64,000 nt of DNA from Hedera helix (GCA_947179155.2 OX359269.1:33009017-33073016), one strand, 5' to 3'. Shown: positions 12,252-25,035, numbered from the stretch's first letter. The notes: generated by a model from the sequence alone, not told the origin. Numbers and translations: made by a program.

Positions 12252-13475
12252 TGATGAGTGGGAATTATACCTACGAATCGGGCACTTTTGGACTTGGTAT
12301 GTTGTTATTCCTAAGTATTTTTAGTGCATTTTATCTAGTTTTTATGTTGTTTTGTAGGAAATTGCAAAGAAAGGATAAATCTGGAATTTCTGAAGAAGTA
12401 GTGGCATTTTGGTAAATAAGTCGAAGTTGAGCACCGGGGCTTTCAAACGAGCACCGGGGCATTCAAAACAGTAGGTTCGTCGGCCCAGTTTTACAGTTGG
12501 ACGAATTTGGTTGGCTTTTAGTAGGGTTTAGACGTAGATAAACCTAATTTTTGGAAGGGGATTATAAGTAGACTCAAGGAGGCTATAGAGAGGAGTTTTT
12601 TTTGAACGTAGATTGAAGATCACAATTGAAGACTCGGAGGATCAAGGAGCCACTCAAGGAGATCAAGACGGAGGATTGAGAAGACAAGAAATCCTGTTTA
12701 GAGTGTTTCTTTGCTCTTCCTTTTCTCAGTTTTGTAATCTAAGATGATGATTTTGATGTTCTTAGTTTTTGATTTCGTTATGAACTAATTTATCCATTAA
12801 GACTACAATTGAACCTATTACTAAATATCTATTATTCTTCAATTAGGTATTCATTTATAGTTATCTATCATGTTTTGTGAGTGATTAATAATTGGTTGGC
12901 CAACAATTAGTGGGATATCCTAGACGAATTCGGAAGATGAAATCTAGGGTTAGATTCAAATGTGATAGCATTTATTGGTGAAGTGAATAACTAGGTTTGT
13001 ATATGGAATATGAATATATCCATATACTTCATGTGACATGTTCGGGAATTGGATTTTAATGTGTTTGTTTATTTTATTTTGCATAGGAATATAGCAAGGT
13101 AATTGAGGTGAATATTTTTATGTGATCATTGGAAAAGATCTAATAACTATTCATGAATTCCTCGTCAATAACTTTAATGGATTTTATAATTGAAAATATA
13201 GAGGATAGATTCATGTGATGTAATTGGCGATATTGTAGTCTTAAGTTTTAAACATCTGATATTCAGTTTTTTTGTTAAATTAGAAATTTAGTTTTAAGTT
13301 AATTTTCTTTATAATCTTCATGTGTGATTGTTTAAATATAATCAAGTTGATATGAAATTCTTTTAGAGAAGTTACAAGGCATAGATCTCTGTGGCTTCGA
13401 CACTCGATTTACTTCTATATTATTTGTTGACCGTATGCACTTGCGCGTTATTATCGTTATATAAAACGACCAACA
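12252..13475. mobile_element. Solo LTR (Tat/Athila-like) in PTAC6 intron 1
   Basis: The 1,224-bp segment starts TGATGAGTGGG and ends ACGACCAACA. It is flanked by a 5-bp duplication with one mismatch (TTACC at 12,247-12,251, ATACC at 13,476-13,480). The right end contains CTCTGTGGCTTCGACACTCG..CCGTATGCACTTGCG, reminiscent of the LTR ends of plant Tat/Athila Gypsy elements. The left end has CACTTTTGGACTTGG and TTGTAGGAAATTGC blocks seen in such LTRs. No internal domain or second LTR is present. Family assignment is tentative. Confidence 0.6.
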
Positions 13476-13617
13476 ATACCAATAATGTATGCATCTCTAT
13501 ATTTGTGCATGAAAGAGGGAGATAAAATGATCGTAACCAAGAGAGTGAGTTGTGAAATATATGGACTGTAACTAATCTTCTTCTTCTTCTTTTTTCTATG
13601 ATGAGCCTGTAATAGTA

Positions 13618-13710
13618 ACATACATCTACAACACAATAAAAAGATATGTGGCCTAAATCATCAACATACACAAAGAAAATCCAAAATTAGTATATTTATA
13701 AGTACCCAGG
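13618..13710 (-). pseudogene. Partial duplicate of PTAC6 intron 1 end and exon 2 start
   Basis: On the minus strand this contains TGTAGATGTATGTTACT, the splice acceptor and first four codons of PTAC6 exon 2, followed by unrelated sequence. The upstream intron sequence (CCAAAATTAGTATATTTA, CATCAACATACAC) matches that before the real exon 2 at 12,146-12,240. A weaker third piece is near 13,985-14,020. This looks like local duplication of about 90 bp inside the intron. Confidence 0.5.
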
Positions 13711-14047
13711 TCTGCTCAAGTAAACAATAGCATATATGATGTGGTGATGCGGAAGTTTCTATATATGGGGCCAATGGTGAGAAAAGCTAGAACTTTAAAG
13801 GGCGGTTATCTGTGATTTTGATCTTTTATCGGAGACTGGAGAGAATGATGCAATTCCAACGATTTCAATACCGTAGTTTGACAGAGATTGGCAGCCGCCC
13901 TCTATTATGTATAGACACTCTAATTCATCACCATCCGAAACTAGAGTTTCTTCTTTTTTGATAGGTTAGTGTGACCCCAAGTATGGGAAATGAATCCAAA
14001 ATAAGTATATTTATGAGTACAACAGTGTGCCTGAGACTACTATAATA

Positions 14048-14324
14048 CTCTCTCCATTCCATAAAAGAGTCTCATTTACTTTTGATTCTAGTTAATTTGT
14101 GAAATCTAACATTTAAATTGTGATGTAAATTTATTTTTATTTTTGAAATAACAATTTTGTACGTAGTAATATTTTTTTAGTAGTTAAAAAAATAATAACT
14201 AAATTAAAAAAAAAACTATTGCAATAATCAAAATCTAATAAATTCACATTATTTTTTAATTTTAAAATTTTGCAAATTTACTAGGAAAAAAATTAAATGG
14301 GGTTCCTTTTGTGGAACAATGGAG
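14048..14324. mobile_element. Stowaway-like MITE in PTAC6 intron 1
   Basis: The 277-bp AT-rich element has TIRs CTCTCTCCATTCCATAAAAG on the left and CTCCATTGTTCCACAAAAG on the right (minus strand). TA lies at both ends (14,046-14,047 and 14,325-14,326). TA duplication and CTCCxTCCxTTCC termini are typical of Tc1/mariner-derived Stowaway MITEs. Confidence 0.72.
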
Positions 14325-14961
14325 TATGTCGATGTGAGAGAGAGGTTGTATAGAATTAGTACACCACCTCTACACTACCAATGACACCCTAATTATACAA
14401 AATTATAACATGCAAAAGTCCAAAAAATTGAGCATATAAGAAATTAATAGTGATTCTAAGGTAATAAACCATCGGTATATAATTAAAACAAGTATTCATA
14501 AGATACCCTTTAAAGAGAAAGAGATAAACCTCTCTAAAATCATAGACATTATTATCAGGATCCGGAGGCTTCCAAATAAAGAAGTCACAATCGAGCAAAC
14601 TTAACTTATGAAACTCATCCTCACTAATCCACAATCATCTCCGAATCCCACCCCCGAGTCGACACAAAACTCTTGCTATGAATCATAGCTATATCATCGT
14701 CGCCGTCGACGAGAGATTCGTACTCGACGTCGTAATCCTTCTTGTTATTAACTTCATCCGCTTCGTCCTCGTCCATGTCGTAGTCTGCGTCGCTGCCGTC
14801 GGCGTCGTCCGCCCAAATTCTAAAGTCGGGTTTGAGCTTGGGCTTGAGGTACCGGTAGGTGAGGGTGGGGATTTGGTGCGGTGAGGGTTTAGGGGATACG
14901 GTGGGAGTTTTGGAGGGATGAAGGGAAGTGGCGGTGAGAGGAGGAAGACGTCGGAGTTCAT

Positions 14962-15319
14962 AGCTCCGGGGAGTGTAAGGAGTGAGAAAATGGATTTGAG
15001 GGGGAATTTGGATGGAAAAAGAGAAATGGATAGAGACTTTGCAGAGCCTGTTTTTGAGTTTTAGAATGGACGGAATGTTTTTGAATATTTTTAATAAATG
15101 AAAAAGATAAAAAATAGATAAAAAGTTTAATTTTTTTTTTTGTTAAAATTTTTCATTCAAAATTGATGTGGTTTAGACGAAAAAATAATAAAATAAATAA
15201 TATTTTTATAATTATCATATTATTCTCAATTTATTTATTTTTTCTTTTTATTGGAATTCAAAAACACAAAATAATAATAATAATAATAAGTTTTTTATTA
15301 TTTTTTTATTAAAAACTCA
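14962..15319. other. Former PTAC6 upstream region, AT-rich
   Basis: Purine-rich 5'-leader-like sequence precedes the PTAC6 start on the minus strand, then AT-rich DNA with short A/T runs and an (AAT)n run near 15,270. I see no gene. It joined the sequence now starting at 29,748 before the solo LTR inserted. Confidence 0.4.
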
Positions 15320-16121
15320 TAAACTGTAATATCCGCAAATATTATGAACTATTGTAAATAAAATTTTCATTTAATAAATATGAATTTTATGTCGAAAGAT
15401 GTTATGTGTATGAGTTGTAATCAAAAATATATAAATATATTTTTGTATGTGGATTAGAAGTGAGATGTAATAGTTAATTAAACTATTGGGATAAGAGGGT
15501 TAATATTAATTAATCTGAATTGAAGTAATGTTGATATTATTAATTAATATAGCTTAATGAGTCTTGTATGGCAATGTGATGGTGGTGAAATTAAATTCAT
15601 GAATAGTGTAATTAATTCATGTATTTAAATTAGTGGATTAATATATTTATCTTAAATAATTAAATAAAGAAATTTATTTAACGCGATAATGATGTTATGT
15701 TACAATAATTAAACGTAATGCAAATAATAGCCTAGTGTATAAAATTATGCCAAGCGGGAACGTATTAATGAAGTTCAATATATATAATGTATGTATATGG
15801 GAACCCAGTGAATAAATTGATTTAATATACGAATAAGGGTTAAATATATTTAATATATAATATAATTGTTTTAAAATAATTCATGGAATGAATAATGTAA
15901 TTTAATTTAATTATATAATATGAATTATATAATCCGAATGAGTTATTTAAAATAATTAATGTTTAAATATTAATTATTTTAAAATAGTGATTCGTTACAC
16001 TAAAAGTGTTATTTTTGAATTTGGTTAATTCCACTTTTAATAGGAAGATTTATATATTTAATATGTATAAATTTACCAAATTTTATTTATTTTATTATAA
16101 TACATATATTGATATTATGTA

Positions 16122-16234
<113 letters not shown>

Positions 16235-18335
16235 GTAAAAATGTTGAAATGCATGTATTATATATGCATGTATGCTACTACCTTAATAAGAATGCTGAGA
16301 ATGCATGTTATATATTATGTATATATGCATGCAAATTGATGAAAGAGAAGTTGATTAGTGGAAGCATGACAATGTTAGTTATCTTTAATGGAATGCAAGG
16401 TGTACTAGGGAATGCGGTGACACCTAGCTAGCTTATAGTTAGTGGAATGCTTCAGCCATCAAACAACTTCAATTAAGTCCATTCTCTAAGCCTAAGTTCA
16501 GTAGACATTCATCTTTCAAAGCATAAACCAAAGTTCTTCATCATATTATACCAAAACTTTACCAAAATTGAAGAAGGTTAATTAAAGAAGTGGTTCCAGC
16601 TTAGACTTAAAGAGGTGTTGATCAAAGAATCATCAACAAGGAGTCCAAGTCAATTCTCAATCAAAATTGAACAAGAGGATCATCAATTAAAACTCCAAAA
16701 GAAAGGTATAATACCTACTCCTTAGTAAATTTAAGTAGATTTGGTGATTATGGTTGCTTATGGTTGTAGATTGTTGTGGAGTTTATGTGTTGATGAATCA
16801 GGATTCAGGAGTTATAAGGATGGATTTTGATGTGGAGTTTGTGCGGTTTGTGTTCAAATTTATGAAAAAATTGAGTTTTAAAAGCATGTACACCATGTAT
16901 TTGTAAAAATGCGTCAAGGAAGATTTTTTTTTTTAACTCATCAAAACTTGTGGATCGTTGTTGATGTTTTATAAGCATATATGAGTTATAAACTCACTTG
17001 AAGTGATTTAAGTATTTCAAAATGAGTCTAATTGGTTTAAAAAATGATTTCTTACAAACTAGTTTAAAGTGAAAATCATGCTAAATGCATATTTTCATGA
17101 TTTTCGTTTGTTGCTAAAATGAAGTTTTTGAATAGCGAACTTTGGTATAATTTGTACCTTGTTGCATGGTCTAGATGTTGGAATAAATTTCATGCCATTT
17201 GGAGTTATAATGTATAAGTTGTTCAAGTAGGAAGTAGGCATGAAAGAAAGACAGTTGAAATTTTTTGGAGCAGACATGAGCACCGGGGCGCTATCCCGAG
17301 CGCTAAGGGCGTTGTAGACTCTACCAAACAGCTTCGAGGCGCTGTGTACCATAAAATATTTTTAAAATTAAATTTAACTTTTGAGCATCCAAATGATTTA
17401 AAGTGATAATGAATAGTATTTTAATGTGTAATTAACCTACGATTGGAATAGTATATCTCGTTATTAATTAAAGATTAATTAATTAATCTAGAATTAAATA
17501 AATGTTTGAACAAAAGTTGGTAAGCGTGTTGTGTGTATAGCTATTTAATAACATGGGTTATATTACATAGGTAATACGGCGAGGAGTGGCATTATTCCAA
17601 ATAAGCTTGAACGGTTATAATTGATGGCGTAAACAATGCAGAGGCAAGTATTCTAACTCTCTTGCGATTAATGTTGATGAACCATGATGCGTTTATACTA
17701 TTCATTTTTGAAAAACATTATTCGAATTTCATATTGAGATATGACTTGAAAGTTTATTCAAATGTGAATTATTGTTGAAAGTATAGGCTATTTGTTTCGA
17801 CTAGACGATTAACTGTGCATGTTATTGAATTCATATTTCTTTTAAAAGCTAAGCCAAATCAAATTGTTTTGGTGCGGATTCAAATAAAGAAAACTGAGAT
17901 GAACAACTCTATAAAGGGGAAAAGTTTATTGAATGTTTTAATTCCGGTCAACGCATTGACATTTAATATGTTTGTACACAATACATAGGTACAAAAGGTT
18001 GATCCCCTTGCGTACGATAAATGACTTTATAGTCTTATGAATGTTCGGTTACAGTATAAATACTTGTTAACCATGAATGAATTTAAAGTCTTGTAACCCT
18101 TAGTAATGTATTTATTACAAAATCAAATAAAAGTTTTGAGAAAGATTTCTTCAAAATTATTTCACGGTTATTGTTCGACTGTTGAAAGATTTCAGTCAAA
18201 GTCGTTTATATATAAACTGTTGTTTTAAACTATTATACTTGTTTGGCAATGTGATTGCTCATTCTTGCTTAATTTAACATTTCAATTAAAAACGAGAAGT
18301 CCAGAGGGACAATGTCTGACAAGGGAAAAGAGAAG

Positions 18336-18340
18336 GTGCG
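18336..18340. repeat. Left target-site duplication GTGCG of the LARD-like element
   Basis: GTGCG here matches GTGCG at 29,510-29,514 exactly. With TG..CA LTR ends this marks the insertion site of a single intact element. Confidence 0.92.
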
Positions 18341-19261
18341 TGTGACGACCCCAAATCCGGGTTACTTTAACCTCGGATCCGGTTCAACACGAGTACTACC
18401 TTTTCCTTATTGTTCATGAATTACAACAATATTATAATTGCTAAATAATCATTTATTTACAATTTTACAACATCTCTTTCTATTCCAGAATCGAAATCTT
18501 TATACATTCCTAGTATGTCTCAATATCATACATGATACGACATTCTATTACAATCAAATTGAGTATTTAACACTCATATAATATACCAACTAAGTATTAT
18601 ACTACACAATCATTTACCTGTCCAATTCGGACTGATATCTACAATAGACATTTAGATCTTTAGTGAAAGTAATATGCTTTCCTGTTCCTTGATCTTTATC
18701 GAGAACTTCAACTAACTTGCACTATCTGAAAATGTTTGTTTTAACCAAGAGTGAGCACGACGGCTCAGCAAGTTTAACAGTTACACATAACACATTACAT
18801 GCTACACATATACTCTGCAATTTATACTTACATCATGCTTTTCATGCATTTCAGTTTATGTCATACTGCTTATGCATCACATATAACATCTAGCAATTCA
18901 TGCTTCATATTTATACATAATCTACATGTAATCATACCTCATGCATATCACAATTATCATCAATATCTTTCTATTAACAATTTAATATCACATCATAGCA
19001 TGTTAAAGCACATAGGAGCAAGTTCTGAAAAACTTGCCTGGTCGCTTCTACCATTTACGCCTATTTGCGTCATTTGCTCAACCTACAATTTATATAACAA
19101 ATTGACATAATCATTAGCTACCAGGACTTTTAATTAGTCTTAACTTAAGACCTTAACTTCAAATTATTAACTCTTTAGTTATCCGATAAACGAACCCTTA
19201 AGTTCCGGACAAAAATCCTAGCCCAACAAACCGAGTTGGACATGTCGGTAAACTTAACCAA

Positions 19262-19738
19262 CTTATTAATATTATTAATTATTTAATAATATTTTAATTC
19301 CTTATTAATATTATTAACCATTTAATAATATTTTAATCACTTATTAATATTATTAACCATTTAATAATATTTTACTCACATATTAATATTATTAATCATT
19401 TAATAATATTTTAATCACATATTAATATTATTAACCATTTAATAATATTTTAATCACTCATTAATATTATTAACCATTTAATAATATTTTAATCACTCAT
19501 TAATATTATTAATCATTTAATAATATTTTAATCACATATTAATATTATTAACCATTTAATAATATTTTAATCACTCATTAATATTATTAACCATTTAATA
19601 ATATTTTAATCACTCATTAATATTATTAACCATTTAATGATATTTTAATCATTTACAAATGTTATTCATCATTCAATAACTTTTTAATCATATACTAATA
19701 TTATTGATCATTTAATAATATTTTAATAATCTTCAAAT
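19262..19738. repeat. 39-bp tandem array in LARD LTR, about 12 copies
   Basis: Units such as CTTATTAATATTATTAACC followed by ATTTAATAATATTTTAATCA recur every 39 bases (starts at 19,262, 19,301, 19,340 and onward). Each unit contains inverted AATATTATTAA/TTAATAATATT, so single strands can fold. Later copies decay towards 19,738. Confidence 0.92.
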
Positions 19739-20832
19739 AATACCAATAGTTAACTTTTTAATTGTGTTAACTTTAGTCTTTATTTTAAACATTTAGTTAC
19801 CAATTAATGATTAATGGATTTCATATATATTGGTTTAATAACCAAAACATTCATTTTACACTTATTTCAACTTAAATTTTCATAAAAAACTCGACCCGGA
19901 CCGACCCGACTCGACCCGGACCGACCCGACCCGACCCGACCCGGAGCTGGAAAAATCTGCTTAACAGATTGTTCTGACGCAGCTGCGTCAGTCTTGACGC
20001 GGCTGCGTCAGCCATTTTGTCCGAAAGTCAATTTTTTTGACTGCTCGACCCTCCGACGCTCCGACAGCCATAACTTCTTCATTTTAAAACATTTTGGGGT
20101 GATTCTTGAGTCCATTCTCATCAGAATTTCCCCTTCTACAACTTCTCTTTATATCACAAATCCAAATTCCGAACGGAACTAGGCTAAAAACTACTTACAA
20201 GGACAAAGTGAAAACTAAAATCACAAATCCTTGGTTTTAAAGGTTCAAACTTGAATAAAATAAACTCTACACATTCAAATGACACCAACTTAGTGTTGTT
20301 GTCTTCCTAACTTCTTCTTTTACAACATTTCATGGTTCAATCATATTTTTGAAAATGTTTGACACGAAATTTAAAGATCGAACCACTTAGGGTTTTACTG
20401 GTAATCACAATATGGAATTTTCTTCCATTTATTTGCATACCACTCATACCAATACATGATTTAAACCTATCAAACCATGAATCTACCTATATATCATAGA
20501 TTTAGACTTCTAGATCATCAAAATAACTTTTGATCGGTTAAAAATACTTTTTAACCGTTCAAATCATATCTAGACTACAAAAATGAACTTAAGGAAAGTT
20601 TAGAACACTTTTTAACCTCTTGGATATGGATGTTCTTCTTCTTGATCTTCTTGATCTACCCAAAATAGCTATCCTTCTTGATGACTTAACCTTCTTCTTA
20701 CCAATATTCACTAACACTTTGGAGAACATAGATGAATCTCTCAAATGTGCTCTCCCTTCTCTCTAGAACCTCTCTCTATAACTTGGTGAAATGAATAAAT
20801 GACCAAACTTTTTCAAGCCTTGGTAATGAGTT

Positions 20833-20842
20833 CTATTTATAG
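20833..20842 (-). promoter_or_regulatory. TATA box of LARD 3' LTR
   Basis: CTATAAATAG on the minus strand, the orientation of the element. The same sequence is at 27,506-27,515 in the other LTR. It divides the LTR into about 2 kb of U3 and 2.4 kb of R-U5. Confidence 0.5.
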
Positions 20843-21669
20843 GACTCAACTAACCTCACTTATCATCCACTAATCAACTAACATAGGTGAATTAAAGGAT
20901 TAATCCATGCTTACTATTTTAGTGAATGACTACTTGATGGACTTGGTGATTGACCAAGTGATTGACCACCATGAATGACCATTTTGATTGACTAGGGTGG
21001 TTGGGTAGTTGGTGAGCAATTCACCCAACACTTAACCCACATGTGGTTAACTCTCATAAGACCTATGGTTAAAGTACTACACTTAACCTTGGTCACTTAA
21101 AACTCAACCTTAGTTAGGGCTCATCTTATTTATATATCTCACAACAACTAACCACAATGTGGTTAATTCTCTACATTAAAATGACCTAGGTTGGTTCACT
21201 CACCCAACCATGGTCTAAACTCATCAATTAAACATACACACATCTTTCACCAAATAACCCAAGTAGGGTTAATTCTCTACAATCAATTATACATATATAT
21301 TCAATATATTTATATAATTACTAACACTTAACTCTAGCATTGGTTAAGGTTTTATTTTTATTACCACTTAGGATTAACAAGTAACCCAACAATGGTTAGT
21401 TCTCTACAACATAAATTCATAAGAATTGATCATCTTCATTGACTAGGGTTAGTGAATCACCCCTTGGTTAATTCATTTAACCAACATTGGTTAACTCTCT
21501 ACCAATTCATATACTTACAACATATATATCTCTACATATTCACCAATAACATTTTATTTAAATTACATCATAGCTTGAATTGATCAATTTAAATTGAATA
21601 CAAGCAACATGCATCTTTACTCAATCTCCAAGTGGGACCCCATGTTTGGTCAACACTCCACCATTTTTC

Positions 21670-21705
<36 letters not shown>

Positions 21706-22802
21706 CTTGCAATTTCTACTAACCATTAACCAATGTATGGTTAATTCTCTACAACATGTAACCCATGGTTACCTACCAATTCTACCTTGGTGAATTATAT
21801 ACATACATAATTGTATCTATAATATTCTTCCTACAACTAACCCATGCATAGTTAAATCTTTAATTTATTTACTACCTAGGGTTACTCAATTAACTCATCC
21901 ATAGTTAATTCTCATCATCACATTCATTCACCTAACAATTAACCAATGTTTGGTTAATACTCTCTCTTGTCTACCAACTAGGGTTATTCAATTAACCCTA
22001 CATTAGTTAATTCTCTACACTTAACAATATTTCTCAACACTTTGACCAACATTGGACTTTTAAGTATTTGGGCTACTAGTTTATTTTACGTTGGGCTCCC
22101 TTATTTAATTATTTGGGCTACCCAACACAACTCACACATCTTTATAACTTGGGCTAGGTAATTAATTTAATTGGACTACCACCACATTATATACAATACT
22201 TGTCAATATTATTTAATTGGTCTTATATTAATTACCTCTTGGACTATTAATTAACATAACACTTGGGCTTATTATTTAATTACCCACTTTATACCAATAT
22301 TCTCATATTGGGCTAACATCTATAACAACTTTATTAATTAAGTTAATTACTTAATTAATTAACTTCTTAATATTGTCATTCTAGGCAATATTTTAACTTC
22401 TCTACTTATTAATTACAACTTTAATTCATGACTCCTATAATTAACTCAATTAATTATATTACATGACTTTCCTTCTTACTTCATATTTAAACTAATTAAT
22501 TTATTAGCTTAATTGAGTATTAACTTACTTGTCCTCTTATTTGGCTAACCATCACACTGTAGGTATATACGTATTAATATAATTACCTTCACTTCTCAAT
22601 TGAATTTATTTCCTTAATAAATTCTCTACATGCATCATTAAAATATTTTCACATTTAATTCTTAACAAATAAATTATGTTAAAAAAAATGTTTACCCATT
22701 TTCTACACATCTTACTTCTCAAATTCTAGGTTTTAAACCTTAACCTTTAATAAAATCAATTAAGATATTATTTAAAATCTTGAAAATATCTGGGATATTA
22801 CA

Positions 22803-22815
22803 TTCACCCCTTCTT
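22803..22815 (-). other. Polypurine tract of the LARD-like element
   Basis: AAGAAGGGGTGAA on the minus strand abuts the LTR start TGTAATATCC. It primes plus-strand DNA synthesis and fixes the orientation. Confidence 0.85.
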
Positions 22816-25023
22816 ATAAGAATTTCGTCCCCGAAATTTTATCATACTCATTTCTAACAAATTTTCATCTCTGAATATATATCTTCACTCATCACATTCT
22901 ATGACCACCCTTTTCTAGGAAGTTCATACTTTTCACAATTCCAGAACAATGGAATATCTTGCAGAAGAATAAATTGAAAATCAATATCTTACAAAAGAAT
23001 AAATTGAAAATCAAAATATTCATTAAAACTTTCATACTATTATGAGGAGTCATAAAGACTGTGAACATACTGCGAGAATGTTTATCAATCACAAAGACTG
23101 AAAACATACCACAATGGTTTCGTACGCTAGGTGATCAGCCTATCGTACTCTAGCGCTGTGCACAACGACTTCTCTCGGGGTCGAACTCTTTGGATTTACC
23201 AACCCATATCAGCATGCCACCACTGTTGGGCGCCCCCTCGCGGGTTCTTTATTCATGGCTCTGACATATCCCCCATTATGGGGTTGTTCACCTCAGACTT
23301 ACTACAAAATTCCGCTCCAGCATAAGTTGGATTGGAAAATAAAACTTGAGTCATTTCTGACCAAAAAATGTCCAGTCAAAATAAATGACATAGACTCACA
23401 TTATTGAACTGTTCGTATATTACGACTCAAAAATCATTTCAGATTAGTTAAAGTAACTAAAATTCATTTATAGGACTTCATGATACCGCACCGTTGCAAC
23501 AGTGCGTTGAGGATTCCGTCTTTTTCATCTCTGCACCATGGCTTTAATGGCGTGTGATGATTTTATAAATACATTTTGATATTTTCAAATCAATTTGTCT
23601 AGCCGAAACAATTAGCATAGACTCTTTTTAAACATTTCAAAATACTGAAAATTATTTTATGACTTTGTCATATTACATCATACCATAGTGGGCTTAAAAA
23701 TACATCCAACACTAGGTTACTCTGCATTTATGACTCCGTCGTTTATCATGTCATCACAAGTAACGATGGACTTCTCCACACCTCGTGTTACTGCGACTTA
23801 ATAATAAAACAAGAAAATTCATTTGTCTTTTCACAAGCACAACAGTGCGAATTTAGCACGATTTTAAGAATTTCAAAGTCTAGCATAGCTAGAAGATTTG
23901 GAATATCCTAAAACCTCAGAACACCTCAAATTTTTCCTCCACATTCTTTTCCAGCTTAATAACTATATCTAGTATAGCTTTAATCTTGCTACTTAACTCT
24001 ACCCATACTCACTGTTCATCAAACTTACCACGTATTTGGGCTCAGGAACTTACCATAATCATATGGTTTGAGGAGCTTGTCCTAGTCAGGCCAAAGTCGC
24101 CCATTCGTTGAGGGGTTCCACCATACAATTATGAGTCACGAACTTACCATACGTGTCAGTTCTTAGAACACGAACTTATCTTAACATCCTCTATCTATCT
24201 GTTATACACATGAGAAAAGAATCACCTTCTCAACACACATATAACGAATAGCGCGACACCAGATTTCAATCGATTATCACTATAGAAAGCTAAGTGGTCG
24301 TCAAACCAAACACAATCTCCTGCCCATACAAGAAATTGGTCAACTCGGCCACTAATCAATATAGGAAGTCAAGCGGTCGTTAAACCAAGAACAAATACAT
24401 CATTTTCCCAACTGTTCAACACTGTAAGGAAACACATGCCACCAGTGCATATCTTTCTTCTTCGATACACACTGATCGTGCAAGTTTCGCAGCAGCATCT
24501 CCCAAATTGGTTCGCTGACATATCATAGCCCCCGCCCATACAAGGGTTCGTTCAACTCAATCACTATATTAATATAGGAAGCTAAGCGGTTCTAAAACCA
24601 AGCACAGATTCCCTGCCCATACAAGGAATCGTACAACTCAGCCACTAATATGAGTCCTCAATTAAAAACCCACAAACCACTAATTTTTCTTAACTGAATA
24701 CGAATTCTCTCCATTCATATTTTAGCACATCTGCCTCATTATGAGTTCATTTCTCTATATCATTTCATGACCTTATTAGCATTTTCTTTATGCTTCTCAA
24801 AATCTTATGATAAGATATTTTCTATCATTTATTCAAATTAGGTACAACATGACCCTTTTCATTTCTCTTATATCTTCTCAAATCCATCTTTGGATAATCT
24901 TCTCTATAAGAATTTTCCAAATTCATCTTTTAAACTCTTCCGGAGTTTATTCATTTATCATTTTACTTATCTTCTACACGGTTATAGCCTAAGGTACTCT
25001 TACCTAAGGTTTATAACCTATCA

Positions 25024-25035
25024 GCTCTGATACCA
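25024..25035 (-). other. Primer binding site (tRNA-iMet) of the LARD-like element
   Basis: TGGTATCAGAGC on the minus strand is the common plant LTR-element PBS complementary to the 3' end of initiator-Met tRNA. It lies three bases from the LTR end at 25,039. Confidence 0.9.

Larger units (their letters stand above)
11790..14961 (-). pseudogene. PTAC6: PTAC6 (PAP8) plastid transcription factor, truncated pseudogene
   Basis: PTAC6/PAP8 is a nucleus-encoded component of the plastid-encoded RNA polymerase, needed for chloroplast development. Exon 1 (14,961-14,530) has a Pro/Ser-rich, transit-like N-terminus, then an acidic stretch (WADDADGSDADYD), SKSFVSTRGWDSEMIVD, and EDEFHKLSLLDCDFF..KPPDPDNNVYDFRE before a GT donor. 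Exon 2 (12,153-12,085) reads MYVTPPDTDIFTISRVLAPM in frame between AG and GT. Exon 3 (11,892-11,790) reads DYGCYNVTEPPIDAPRD and YKSEKEISK. There are frameshifts near 14,870 (transit region to acidic domain), near 14,628 (after MIVD) and at the start of exon 3. All later exons are missing; the copy stops in the next intron at the hAT fragment. A solo LTR and a MITE sit in intron 1. Identification rests on remembered family sequence; confidence is high because three separate exons match. Confidence 0.82.
18341..22802 (-). repeat. 3' LTR of the LARD-like element
   Basis: This is the LTR next to the PPT, so the 3' LTR in the element's own orientation. On the plus strand it starts TGTGACGACCCC and ends GATATTACA. 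It holds a 39-bp tandem array (19,262-19,738), a CGACCC-rich run (19,889-19,945), two TGACG palindromes (19,975-20,010), a TATA-like box (20,833-20,842, minus) and a short (TA)n (21,673-21,702). Two identical 103-codon open frames in the LTRs (18,799 and 25,497) have no recognisable domain. Confidence 0.9.

Noticed and set aside
19262..19738. Regular 39-bp repeats considered as a CRISPR array
   Set aside because: There are no unique spacers; repeats are contiguous, AT-only and lie inside a plant LTR.
22892..23325. Short open frames in the LARD interior considered as gag remnants
   Set aside because: No CCHC zinc knuckle, protease or other retroelement motif; lengths are as expected by chance in AT-rich DNA.
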